From Allosphingosinicella sp042666435 (GTDB lineage Bacteria > Pseudomonadota > Alphaproteobacteria > Sphingomonadales > Sphingomonadaceae): 64,000 nt of DNA. Positions 53,522 through 61,875 of the stretch are shown here, one piece after another. A model generated the notes under the pieces. It was not told the DNA's origin. It worked only from the letters and a program-made list of their open reading frames with translations, and did not search any database. The stretch spans positions 62,001 through 126,000 of the forward strand of contig NZ_JBHTDC010000002.1 in assembly GCF_042666435.1 (NCBI RefSeq). The letters run 5' to 3'. A program made the position numbers and the translations under genes. How positions within the stretch are numbered: the stretch's first letter is position 1; the number at the start of each line of letters is the position of its first letter.

Positions 53522-54808
53522 ATGACGGCCACCCACCCGCACCCCCTGTCCATCCCCAATTTCCGCGCTTACTGGGCGGCGCGCCTTACGGCCACGCTCG
53601 CCCAATATGGCATGATCCTGATCATCGGCTGGCAGACCTACAATATCGCGCGCGAGACGATGGGGCCGTCCGCCAGCGCCGCGCAATTGGGCCTGATCGG
53701 GCTGCTCCAGTTCCTGCCGCTTTTCTTCCTGACGCCTTTGGTCGGTTGGGTCGCCGACCATGTCGACCGCCGCAACGTCGCGCGGGCGACGATGCTGCTC
53801 CAGATATTGTGCGCGGGCACCCTTGCCGGCTTCACCTGGGCGGATGCCATGTCGCTGCCCGTGCTGTTCGGCGTCGCGATCCTGCTCGGCGTCGCGCGCG
53901 CCTTCAACGGCCCGGCCCTCTCGGCCCTCGCGCCCAATCTGGTGCCCAGGGAAGTGCTGCCCAACGCCATCGCCCTCTCCTCCATCGCCTGGCAGGCGGG
54001 CATGATCGTCGGCCCGGCGATCGGCGGCTACGCTTATGCCTGGATGCCGCCCGCCGCTTACATCGCCAGCACCTCTTTGTTCGTGGTGGCGTTCGTCTGC
54101 CTATCCTTCATCGGGCCGGTGCAGCGCAGCCCCATCGAGGGCGGCCGCCATCCCATTCGGCAGATCGTCGACGGCGCCCATTATGTCTGGCGAAACAAGC
54201 TGGTGCTGGGCGCGATCACGCTCGATCTGTTCGCGGTCCTGCTCGCCGGCGCGACCGCCCTTCTCCCCATCTACGCGCGCGACATATTGCAGGTCGGCGC
54301 CACCGGCCTGTCCCAGCTCGCCGCCGCCCCGGCCGCCGGGGCCGCCCTCACCGCTCTGTTCTTCTCGTTCCGGCCGCTGAAGACCGGCGTCGGCCCGAAG
54401 ATGTTCGGGGCGGTGGTGGTGTTCGGCCTCGCCACCATCGTCTTCGGCCTGTCGGAATGGATGCCGCTGTCGCTTCTTGCCCTGTTCATCGCCGGCGCGG
54501 CGGACATGTTCTCCGTCTATATCCGCCAGTCCCTGATCCAGCTCCACACGCCCGACGACAAGCGCGGCCGGGTCGCGGCCGTGTCGCTGCTCACCATCTC
54601 GGCCTCCAATGAACTGGGCGAGGCGGAATCGGGCTTCCTCGCGGCCTTGATCGGGCCGGTCGCGGCGGTGGTCGCGGGCGGCGTGGGGGCGATCATCGTC
54701 ACCCTCGCCTGGGCGCGCTGGTTCCCGGAGATCAGGCGGGCGCGGACGTTCGATCCGCCGGAGGAGCACCCGTCCACGCCACCAGCGACCGCCGCGCCCC
54801 CCGGATGA
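53522..54808 (+). CDS. MFS transporter (EntS/MFS_3-like exporter)
   Basis: 428 residues from ATG 53522, with about 12 membrane helices (FLPLFFLTPLVGWVADHVDR, AFNGPALSALAPNLVPREVL, NAIALSSIAWQAGMIVGPAI, SVYIRQSLIQLHTPDDKRGR). The VADHVDRR and DDKRGRV loops are the paired MFS signature motifs. The closest known type is the enterobactin exporter group, but the substrate is unknown. Its 3' end overlaps the convergent 2OG-oxygenase gene by 77 bp, and both encode Pro/Ala-rich, poorly conserved tails there. Confidence 0.9.
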   Translation: MTATHPHPLSIPNFRAYWAARLTATLAQYGMILIIGWQTYNIARETMGPSASAAQLGLIGLLQFLPLFFLTPLVGWVADHVDRRNVARATMLLQILCAGTLAGFTWADAMSLPVLFGVAILLGVARAFNGPALSALAPNLVPREVLPNAIALSSIAWQAGMIVGPAIGGYAYAWMPPAAYIASTSLFVVAFVCLSFIGPVQRSPIEGGRHPIRQIVDGAHYVWRNKLVLGAITLDLFAVLLAGATALLPIYARDILQVGATGLSQLAAAPAAGAALTALFFSFRPLKTGVGPKMFGAVVVFGLATIVFGLSEWMPLSLLALFIAGAADMFSVYIRQSLIQLHTPDDKRGRVAAVSLLTISASNELGEAESGFLAALIGPVAAVVAGGVGAIIVTLAWARWFPEIRRARTFDPPEEHPSTPPATAAPPG

Positions 54809-55295
54809 CCGGCGTCACCCGATGAAGCGCGCGGGACGCGAAGAAGCGAGCGCCGCCCTTGGGCAATGTCCGTCGCAGCCCGATAGTGCCGGGCACGATC
54901 TCCAGGTCGCCGCCCTCATGCGCCTCCAGCTCGGAAAGCTCGACCGAGACGGACAGGACGCGCCGGCCGAGCAGGTCGGCCCCCGCGTCGGAATGCCAGC
55001 TGTTGAAATGGCCGCCGACGCCATATTCGACGACCTGCACCGGCTCGGTGAGCGGCCCCACCGCCATTCCCAGCCGCTCCGCCGCCGCGGCGAACAAGGC
55101 GTCGAGCCGCCCGAACAGCGATGCCGTCTCGTCCGAGCGGTCGAGGAAGCGGGTCAGGGCTCGGCGGGCGGCCAGGTTCACTTCATAGCCCGCGCCGCCC
55201 CAGACCGGCGCCGCCTCCCCGGGGCGCGACCCGGCCAGGGCGACGATGGCGTCGCATTCCGAAGCGTTGAACGCCGAGGGACAGTCCCAATACAT
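54732..55295 (-). CDS. 2-oxoglutarate/Fe(II)-dependent oxygenase (prolyl-4-hydroxylase-like)
   Basis: 187 residues with a double-stranded beta-helix: the HxD iron motif in GGHFNSWHSDAGADLLG, the distal His in ASRALHRVTPVIRGARRSLV and the 2-oxoglutarate-binding Arg two turns later. The N-terminus (YWDCPSAFNASECDAIVALA) fits oxygenases related to PiuC and prolyl hydroxylases. The substrate is unknown. It converges on and overlaps the MFS gene by 77 bp. Upstream lies the divergent cysK gene. Confidence 0.88.
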   Translation of the reverse strand: MYWDCPSAFNASECDAIVALAGSRPGEAAPVWGGAGYEVNLAARRALTRFLDRSDETASLFGRLDALFAAAAERLGMAVGPLTEPVQVVEYGVGGHFNSWHSDAGADLLGRRVLSVSVELSELEAHEGGDLEIVPGTIGLRRTLPKGGARFFASRALHRVTPVIRGARRSLVAWTGAPPADRTSAPA

Positions 55296-55399
55296 GGCCG
55301 CACCCTAGCGCGCGGCGGCCGGGGACGATACGGGCGAACGGGTTGAACGCGGACCCGGCTCACCCAATGTGGCCGGCGAACGAGACGAAGGAGACGGTG

Positions 55400-56320
55400 A
55401 TGAGAGCGGCGAACATCCTCGAGACGATCGGCAATACCCCCCATGTCCGGGTGAACCGCCTGTTCGGTTCCGCTGAGGTCTGGATCAAATCGGAGCGCGC
55501 CAATCCCGGCGGCTCGATCAAGGACCGCATCGCCCTCGCCATGGTCGAGGATGCCGAGCGCTCGGGCGCGCTCAAGCCCGGCGGCACCATTGTCGAGCCG
55601 ACCTCGGGCAATACCGGCATCGGCCTGGCCATGGTCGCCGCGGTCAAGGGCTACAGGCTCGTCCTCGTCATGCCCGAGAGCATGAGCCTGGAGCGGCGAC
55701 GGCTGATGCTGACTTACGGCGCGACCTTCGATCTGACGCCCAAGGAAGGCGGCATGAAGGCCGCCATCGCCCGCGCCCAGGAGATCGTCGCCTCCACCGA
55801 AGGCGCCTGGATGCCGCAGCAATTCGACAATCCGGCCAATGTCGAGGTCCACGCCCGCACGACCGCGCGCGAGATACTCGACGATTTCCGGGAGTCACCC
55901 GTCGATGTCCTCATCACCGGCGTCGGCACCGGCGGCCACATCACAGGCTGCGCGCGCGTGCTCAAAAAGGAATGGCCCGGCCTCAAGGTATTCGCCGTCG
56001 AGCCGACGCTCTCGGCCGTCATTTCCGGCGGCCAGCCCGGTCCGCACCCGATCCAGGGCCTCGCCGCCGGCTTCATCCCGAACAATCTCGACGTCTCGGC
56101 GCTGGACGGCGTCATTACCGTCGAGGCGGAGGAATCGAGGGAGATGGCCCGCCGCGCCGCGCGCGAGGAAGGCATGCTGGTGGGGATCAGCTCCGGCGCC
56201 TGTCTCGCCGCCATCGCGAAGAAGCTTCCCGAATTGCCGGAGGGCAGCCGCGTGCTCGGCTTCAACTATGATACCGGCGAACGCTATCTGTCGGTGCCGG
56301 ACTTCCTGCCGGAGAGCTGA
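55400..56320 (+). CDS. cysK: Cysteine synthase A (O-acetylserine sulfhydrylase)
   Basis: 306 residues from ATG 55400 (AAGGAG seven bases upstream). The PLP lysine is in ERANPGGSIKDRIALAM and the substrate-binding loop in VEPTSGNTGIGLAM. The phosphate-binding loop is GVGTGGHITG, and VGISSGACLAA holds the Ser that contacts the PLP nitrogen. It forms cysteine from O-acetylserine and sulfide. The 3' end overlaps the convergent PH-domain protein gene by 37 bp. Confidence 0.96.
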   Translation: MRAANILETIGNTPHVRVNRLFGSAEVWIKSERANPGGSIKDRIALAMVEDAERSGALKPGGTIVEPTSGNTGIGLAMVAAVKGYRLVLVMPESMSLERRRLMLTYGATFDLTPKEGGMKAAIARAQEIVASTEGAWMPQQFDNPANVEVHARTTAREILDDFRESPVDVLITGVGTGGHITGCARVLKKEWPGLKVFAVEPTLSAVISGGQPGPHPIQGLAAGFIPNNLDVSALDGVITVEAEESREMARRAAREEGMLVGISSGACLAAIAKKLPELPEGSRVLGFNYDTGERYLSVPDFLPES

Positions 56321-57765
56321 GCCGCCGTCAGCTGGGTGGCGAGCGCCCGCGCCTTGTCCTCGCGCAGGTCGATGATGCGCGGCGCGTTCACCATCGGGGC
56401 GCCAGCGGTGTCGATCGAGAGGGTGGCGAGGCCGAGCCGGCGCTGGAGAAAATTGCGGCTGAGCCTGACCGACTGGATTTTGGCGACCGGCACGATCCAC
56501 AGCTGTTGCCGCCATACGCCGCGCGCGACGAACACGAAGTCGTCCCTCAGCGCATAAAGGTGGAAGCGTCGCTCCAGCAGCGCCGGCACGGCGATGAAAG
56601 GCAGCGCGGCGAGCAATGGCCATGCGAGCGGCGATATTGCCGCCGCGACCAGGATGGCGGCGATCGGCGGCGCGGCGCTCGATAGCAAGGCTCGAACGAT
56701 ATGCCGGCTCGACACCATCGCCAGCATCGCGTGGGCCGGCGCGTACATGCCGCGCTGCTCGGCCAGGACGGCATCGACTTCGTCGTCCCTGGCCATCGGC
56801 GCCATGCTCTGATGCCCTCCCCCCTCCCGCGCGGCGCTGAGCGTCTGGAAGAAGAGCTGGTGCCAGCCCAGCGCCCGCCGCAGCGGCCCGGTCTGAACCC
56901 GCGCGAGCTGGACCCGGCCGACCGGAATCACCGCCTCGGTTCGGGTGAAGAGGCCGCGCTCGCGCCGAAACCGCTCGGCGCCCTCGATCGATAGAGTGAA
57001 ACCAAAATCGCGCGAGATCGTCCGGGCAATACCGGTGAGGATTCCAAGCACCAGTGCCACCGAAAGCACCATCAGAATGGCGCCCGCGGAGAAGCGATCG
57101 ATGACGCGGTCGCCGGCCAGCCCTACCCAACGTCCGGGATCGTAGGGGTCGAACGGCAGCCAGTCGTCGAACGCCTGGAGCAACGCGAACAGGCCGGCGA
57201 TCCAGATGAGCGAGAAATTGAACACGCCCGACAGGAACACACGCGCCAGGTCCATCGCGAAGATCAAGCGGAGGGATGCCTGTGCCTGCGTCGCGGGCGC
57301 GGCCGGGGAGGTCGGGCCGGCAAGCGCCGACCGGACGACCGCGCGCACCCGATCCGCCTCGGCCATTGTGACGCTGTCGAGCAGCCCCTCGTCCTTGCCC
57401 GAGCCGCCCGTCTCGATCCTGAGCTTGGCGAGTCCGAAAAGCCGCTGGAGCGGCCCGCGCTCGATGTCCACATCTTGGATGCGGGCGAACGGGATCGACC
57501 GGCGGGTGCGCTGGAAAAGCCCGCTCTCGATGACGATCTCGCTCTCTCCAAGGCCGTAGCGAAAGCGGCGCCATCTTATCCAGTGGAACAGAAAGGCGAT
57601 GGCGGCGGCGAAGCCCGCGAACGCCAGAATGGCCGTCCATCCGACATCGGAAACATAGGCAAAAGCGGCCGGAAGCCCGAGCAATGTCGATGGCGCTTCC
57701 TTGAGGAAGCGCAATGGCACCGTCGCCGGGTGCACGTGACGGTCGGCGACCGTGCCGCCGCTCAC
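56284..57765 (-). CDS. YdbT-like membrane protein with bacterial PH (bPH2) domains
   Basis: 493 residues from GTG 57765. Several pairs of hydrophobic helices alternate with bPH2 domains. Seen: RYGLGESEIVIESGLFQRTR and SIPFARIQDVDIERGPLQRL in the first, VGRVQLARVQTGPLRRALGW in the second, IVPVAKIQSVRLSRNFLQRR in the third. Such proteins are paired with a small bPH2 protein in the cell membrane; the function is unknown. The GTG start overlaps the TGA of the upstream partner gene (57762-58223), giving coupled translation. Confidence 0.88.
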   Translation of the reverse strand: MSGGTVADRHVHPATVPLRFLKEAPSTLLGLPAAFAYVSDVGWTAILAFAGFAAAIAFLFHWIRWRRFRYGLGESEIVIESGLFQRTRRSIPFARIQDVDIERGPLQRLFGLAKLRIETGGSGKDEGLLDSVTMAEADRVRAVVRSALAGPTSPAAPATQAQASLRLIFAMDLARVFLSGVFNFSLIWIAGLFALLQAFDDWLPFDPYDPGRWVGLAGDRVIDRFSAGAILMVLSVALVLGILTGIARTISRDFGFTLSIEGAERFRRERGLFTRTEAVIPVGRVQLARVQTGPLRRALGWHQLFFQTLSAAREGGGHQSMAPMARDDEVDAVLAEQRGMYAPAHAMLAMVSSRHIVRALLSSAAPPIAAILVAAAISPLAWPLLAALPFIAVPALLERRFHLYALRDDFVFVARGVWRQQLWIVPVAKIQSVRLSRNFLQRRLGLATLSIDTAGAPMVNAPRIIDLREDKARALATQLTAAQLSGRKSGTDR

Positions 57766-58223
57766 AGGGCGTCCTGGACGATGCGCCCCCGAACCTCGTC
57801 GCGCAGCGCTTCCGCGGTCGCGCGGGCGAGACCCGGGAGCACGACCCGGCTGTGCATCGTGCCCGCCGTGTGCAGCACCAGCCGGCAGACGCCGAAGGTC
57901 CGTTCGATCGGCCCTTGCGACACATCGACATGCTGGACCCGCGCGAGCGGAACGATCGTCTCGATCCGCGTCCAGACCCCTCGGGCGATACGAAGCTCGT
58001 CGGCATCCATGGCATAGCCCCAGGCGCGATAGCGGCGGCCCGGCGCGACGAGGACGGGGTAAAGGAGAAGGACGAGCAGCGGGATCGTCACGATGCCGGG
58101 CGGCAGATCGACATTGTCCCTCACTATCGCTTCGCCCAGCAATCCGGCGGCGAGAGCGAGGGCGCCTACCGCCAAAGCGTGGATGCGTATCACCCAGAGC
58201 TGGCCCCGTTCGAGTGGAATCAC
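57762..58223 (-). CDS. YdbS-like membrane protein with bacterial PH (bPH2) domain
   Basis: 153 residues: two membrane helices (IHALAVGALALAAGLLGEAI, GIVTIPLLVLLLYPVLVA), then a bPH2 domain (YAMDADELRIARGVWTRIET, IVPLARVQHVDVSQGPIERT). It is the small partner of the larger YdbT-like protein encoded next, with overlapping stop and start. The two probably form one membrane complex. Some relatives in Firmicutes affect resistance to bacteriocins (recall); no such role can be read from this sequence. Confidence 0.88.
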   Translation of the reverse strand: MIPLERGQLWVIRIHALAVGALALAAGLLGEAIVRDNVDLPPGIVTIPLLVLLLYPVLVAPGRRYRAWGYAMDADELRIARGVWTRIETIVPLARVQHVDVSQGPIERTFGVCRLVLHTAGTMHSRVVLPGLARATAEALRDEVRGRIVQDAL

Positions 58224-58333
58224 GCCCTTCTCCCCTGCCGCGCACGCCCCGGAGCTTTTTCGGGAAAGCCCCTAACCGACTTGTCGATTGTTGCGCGATT
58301 GCGCAAGAAGGCGCCGAACGACGGGGAGGATCG

Positions 58334-59689
58334 ATGATCAGTGCTATCGGGCTGGCGGGGGCGCTCGCGCTTCTGATCTTCCTTACCGTCAGGGGCGTCC
58401 ACATCCTTATCGCCGCGCCCTTGTGCGCCGCGATCGTGGCGGCGACCAGCGGGATCGCCTGGCTGCCTCCGCTCGCGACCGAAGGCGCGCCCGATTATGC
58501 CACCGCCTATATGGCCGGCTTCACCGGTTTCTTCGCCGACTGGTTCTTCATGTTCCTGCTGGGCGCCATCTTCGGCGAGGTGATGGGCGCATCCGGCGCG
58601 GCGGCGAGCGTCGCCCATTGGGTCGTCGAGAAGATCGGCAGCCGCCACGCGGTGCTCGCGGTGGTCGCGGCCTGCGCCATTCTCACTTATGGCGGCGTCA
58701 GCGTCTTCATCGTCGCCTTCTCGGTCTATGCGCTCGCCGTGCATCTATTCCGCGAGGCGGACCTGCCGCGGCGCTTCATTCCGGGGGCGCTCGCCTTCGG
58801 CTCGGTGACGTTCACGATGACATCGGCCGGCAGTCCCGAAATCCAGAACCTCATCCCGATGCAGTTTCTCGGCACCACCGCTTATGCCGGCTGGGAAGTG
58901 AGCCTGGTCGTCGCGTTGCTGATGGCGGTGGCCGGCCAGCTCTGGCTCAACCGCATGGTCCGACGGGCGGTCGCCAACGGCGAAAGGTTCGAGGGCCGCG
59001 AAAGCGACGACGTTGGGCCCGATCTCGCCTTCCTTCCCCATCCTTTGCTCAGCCTGGTTCCACTGGCGGCGGTGCTGGGGGTGTTCCTGATCCTCCAGTT
59101 CCCCGAGAACCTGCCCGGCGCGGGGATCGTCCTGCCCGCCATCTCGCTCGGCAAGTGGGCGCTGGTCGGCGCGCTCGGCGCCGGCCTCGCCGTGGCCCTG
59201 CTGATCGGCGTCCGGCGGCGCGGGGCGATGCCGGCGGCCTTCTCGCGCGGCGCGGCGGGCGCGGTGCTGGCGATTACCAATACATGCGCGGTGGTCGGCT
59301 TCGGCGCGGTGGCGACCCTGTCGCCGGCCTTCCAGCAGGCCCTGGTCGCGGTGCAGGCGATCCCCGGCAGCCCGCTGATCGGCGCGGCCATCGCGGTCAC
59401 GGTCATCGCCGGCCTCACCGGCTCGGCCTCGGGCGGGCAGACCATCGCTCTGCCGCTGCTCGCGCCTCACTATCTCGACGCCGGCGCCAATCCCGCCGAG
59501 CTGCACCGGGTCGTCGCCATCGCCAGCGGGGCGCTCGATAGCCTTCCCCACAACGGCTATGTCGTCACCACCATCCGCGCCGTCTGCGGCGAGACCCATG
59601 CGCGCGCCTATGGCGCCGTCGGCGCGCTGACGGTGATCGTGCCTTCGGTCGGACTCGTCATCGCGCTGATCCTCTTCGCGATCACCTGA
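58334..59689 (+). CDS. GntP-family permease
   Basis: 451 residues from ATG 58334 (GGGGAGGA just upstream). About 12 membrane helices with family hallmarks: GAIFGEVMGASGAAASVAHW, CAILTYGGVSVFIVAFSVYA, FTMTSAGSPEIQNLIPMQFL, GLTGSASGGQTIALPLLAPH, SGALDSLPHNGYVVTTIRAV. GntP permeases import gluconate or related hydroxy-acids by proton symport; the substrate here is open. It stands alone, divergent from the PH-domain pair over 110 bp. Confidence 0.92.
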   Translation: MISAIGLAGALALLIFLTVRGVHILIAAPLCAAIVAATSGIAWLPPLATEGAPDYATAYMAGFTGFFADWFFMFLLGAIFGEVMGASGAAASVAHWVVEKIGSRHAVLAVVAACAILTYGGVSVFIVAFSVYALAVHLFREADLPRRFIPGALAFGSVTFTMTSAGSPEIQNLIPMQFLGTTAYAGWEVSLVVALLMAVAGQLWLNRMVRRAVANGERFEGRESDDVGPDLAFLPHPLLSLVPLAAVLGVFLILQFPENLPGAGIVLPAISLGKWALVGALGAGLAVALLIGVRRRGAMPAAFSRGAAGAVLAITNTCAVVGFGAVATLSPAFQQALVAVQAIPGSPLIGAAIAVTVIAGLTGSASGGQTIALPLLAPHYLDAGANPAELHRVVAIASGALDSLPHNGYVVTTIRAVCGETHARAYGAVGALTVIVPSVGLVIALILFAIT

Positions 59690-59734
59690 AGTCGGCGCCG
59701 GAACGGTTGCGCCCACGCGCCGTTCTTCTTGTCC

Positions 59735-60523
59735 ATGGATGACCAGCCGCAGATTCTCGATGCCTCGATCTTCGAACCGCCGCCCGAGGCGGTGGGCTTC
59801 TATTCGAAGAGCCTGGATCTGCTGAACGAATCCGGCGTGCCCTTCCTCCTGTCGGGCACCTACGCGCTCTCCTGCTTTACCGGCATCGTCCGCCCGACCA
59901 AGGATCTCGACGTTTTTTGCAAGGCCAGCGACGCGCCACGCATCCTCACTTATTTCAAGGGCCGGGGCTATGAAATCGAAGTCGAGGACGAGCGCTGGAT
60001 CGGCAAGGTCTGGCAGGACGACAATTTCTTCGATGTCATCTACAATATCTCCACCGCCAGCATCGCCATCACCGACGAATGGTTCGGGGAGGTCTACGAG
60101 GTCGAAGTCTACGGCACGACGGTGCGGATCACCCCGCCCACCGAGTTCATCCTGTCGAAGCTCTTCCTGCAGGACCGCTACCGCTACGACGGCGCCGATG
60201 TGGCTCACGTCATCCTCAAGAAGCATGACCAGATCGACTGGAAGCGGCTGCTGTCGGCGGTCGAGCTCTACTGGGAGGTGCTGCTGATCCACGTGCTCAA
60301 TTTCCGCTTCATCTACCCGACCGAGCGTGATCTCATTCCGCGCTGGCTGTTCGACGAACTGCTCGACCGGCTGCACGCCCAGGCCGAACTGCCCGCCGCC
60401 AACATCAAGGTCTGCCGCGGCCGCCTGCTCAGCCCGCGCGACTATGTGACCGACATCAGCGAATGGGGCTTCGCCGACGTGGTCGGAAAAGGCATCGAGG
60501 AAAAGCATGAGCGAAAGGTCTGA
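59735..60523 (+). CDS. Nucleotidyltransferase-fold protein
   Basis: 262 residues from ATG 59735 (an in-frame TTG lies two codons earlier; neither has a good ribosome-binding site). Residues about 33-65 (GVPFLLSGTYALSCFTGIVR then PTKDLDVFCK) carry a degenerate nucleotidyltransferase active site: a glycine pair replaced by SGT, then DLDVF with two acidic residues. DNFFDVIYNISTASIAI supplies a possible third acid. This is the pattern of AbiEii/MNT-like enzymes. The gene overlaps the metallophosphoesterase gene by 17 bp, so the two products are made together. The substrate is unknown. Confidence 0.75.
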   Translation: MDDQPQILDASIFEPPPEAVGFYSKSLDLLNESGVPFLLSGTYALSCFTGIVRPTKDLDVFCKASDAPRILTYFKGRGYEIEVEDERWIGKVWQDDNFFDVIYNISTASIAITDEWFGEVYEVEVYGTTVRITPPTEFILSKLFLQDRYRYDGADVAHVILKKHDQIDWKRLLSAVELYWEVLLIHVLNFRFIYPTERDLIPRWLFDELLDRLHAQAELPAANIKVCRGRLLSPRDYVTDISEWGFADVVGKGIEEKHERKV

Positions 60524-61235
60524 CACGATCACAATCGCCGCCATCGGCGACCTTCACGTTACCGAAAGCTCCGAGAATCGCTTTCGGGACATGTTCGTGG
60601 AAATCGCGGAGACGGCGGACGTGCTCGCTTTGTGCGGAGACCTCACCAATTTCGGCAAGACCCGTGAGGCCGAGATTCTCGCCGAGGATCTTCGCGCCTG
60701 CACGATCCCGATGGTCGCGGTGCTCGGCAATCATGATTACGAATGCGGCCAGCCCGAGGAGATCGCCCACATTCTCCACGGCGCCGGCGTCACCATGCTC
60801 GACGATCAGGCGGTGGTGATCGAAGGGGTCGGCTTCGCCGGCGTCAAGGGCTTCGTCGGCGGCTTCGATCGCGGCGAGCTGGGCGCGTTCGGCGAGCCGG
60901 CGATCAAGGCCTTCGTCGATGCGGCCATCGACGAAGCGCGCAAGCTGGAGAATGCGCTGCGCTCGCTTCGCACCGAGCGCGTGATGGCGGTGCTCCATTA
61001 CGCACCGATAGCGGCCACGGTCGAAGGCGAGCCGCTGGAGATATTCCCCTTCCTGGGCTCATCGCGTCTCGCCGACGCGATCGACCGCTTCGACAACGTC
61101 AAGGCGGTGGTCCATGGCCATGCCCATCGCGGGGCCTATCGGGGCGAAACATCCAAGGGCGTTCCGGTCTACAATTGCGCGCATTTCGTGGTCCAGGCCG
61201 AGACGGGACGGCCTTATGCGTTGATCGAGCTATAG
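60507..61235 (+). CDS. Calcineurin-like metallophosphoesterase
   Basis: 242 residues with the full metal-binding set: GDLHV near the N-terminus, CGDLTNFG, LGNHDYECG, a lone His in MAVLHYAPI, and GHAHRGAYRG. It is a cytosolic phosphatase or phosphodiesterase. It overlaps the preceding nucleotidyltransferase-fold gene by 17 bp in another frame. The pairing of a nucleotide transferase with a phosphoesterase suggests that one adds and the other removes a nucleotide or phosphate group, or that they form a two-step pathway (inference). Confidence 0.92.
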   Translation: MSERSDTITIAAIGDLHVTESSENRFRDMFVEIAETADVLALCGDLTNFGKTREAEILAEDLRACTIPMVAVLGNHDYECGQPEEIAHILHGAGVTMLDDQAVVIEGVGFAGVKGFVGGFDRGELGAFGEPAIKAFVDAAIDEARKLENALRSLRTERVMAVLHYAPIAATVEGEPLEIFPFLGSSRLADAIDRFDNVKAVVHGHAHRGAYRGETSKGVPVYNCAHFVVQAETGRPYALIEL

Positions 61236-61285
61236 GCCGGGACCGGGACGGACGCGGGGGCTGGCGCCCGTCCCTTGTCGATCGT

Positions 61286-61666
61286 TCAGCGAAGCCTCGC
61301 CCCACGCACCGCGATGCGGGCGTTGGAGGCGAACCGGGTCCCGCGGTCGACGGCGGCGAGGGCGATCTGCTCCTCGGCTCCGGCCACGGCTTCGGCGAAG
61401 CAGGCGCGCCCATCCATCACCAGCTTGATCGGCTGGGCGCCCGAATGGATGCACAGCCGGGTCGCGGCGCCGCGAACGCGGCCGCGCAGGAGCTTCAGGC
61501 CGGAATCGCTGGCGAGGTCGATATCGGCATAGCTCACATAGGCGACGGGCCGCTCGAGCTCGCCCTCCACCGTGATCGGCGCCGACTGTCCATAGACGGC
61601 GGCGGGAATGATGAGCGCGGTGACGGCCAATGCGAAACCGGCAGCGGCGATCTTGATTCTGTCCAT
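61286..61666 (-). CDS. UrcA family secreted protein
   Basis: 126 residues from ATG 61666 (AGGGAGA nine bases upstream). A signal peptide (IKIAAAGFALAVTALIIPAA) is followed by the UrcA layout: a VSYADIDLASDSGLKLLRGR strand-helix, two conserved Cys (ATRLCIHSG and GRACFAEAV) and a C-terminal helix. UrcA proteins are small, periplasmic, frequent in sphingomonads and caulobacters, and of unknown function. It converges on the metallophosphoesterase gene with 50 bp between the stops. The next gene on its strand is the sensor kinase. Confidence 0.85.
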   Translation of the reverse strand: MDRIKIAAAGFALAVTALIIPAAVYGQSAPITVEGELERPVAYVSYADIDLASDSGLKLLRGRVRGAATRLCIHSGAQPIKLVMDGRACFAEAVAGAEEQIALAAVDRGTRFASNARIAVRGARLR

Positions 61667-61875
61667 GATGGCATCTCCCTTCTGGCGATACCCCTGTTTC
61701 ATCCGAAGAAGCGGAAGGTCGGTCCGGGTCTCCGATACCGGCTTCCATCTCCGCATCCTGGATAGGCCGATCGCCCCGCCTATGCTCGCGGGCTTCGACC
61801 CCGGTCTCCGCTGCCTCGACCAAGCGCATGGCGGCCGACAAAGCGTCGACTGGCTTCGATGAAAGGGACCGCGGC

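Noticed and set aside
56812..56832. CCCTCCCCCCTCCCGCGCGG as another family A repeat
   Set aside because: Only one arm is present, with no hairpin partner or inner extension, and it encodes a normal loop of the PH-domain protein.
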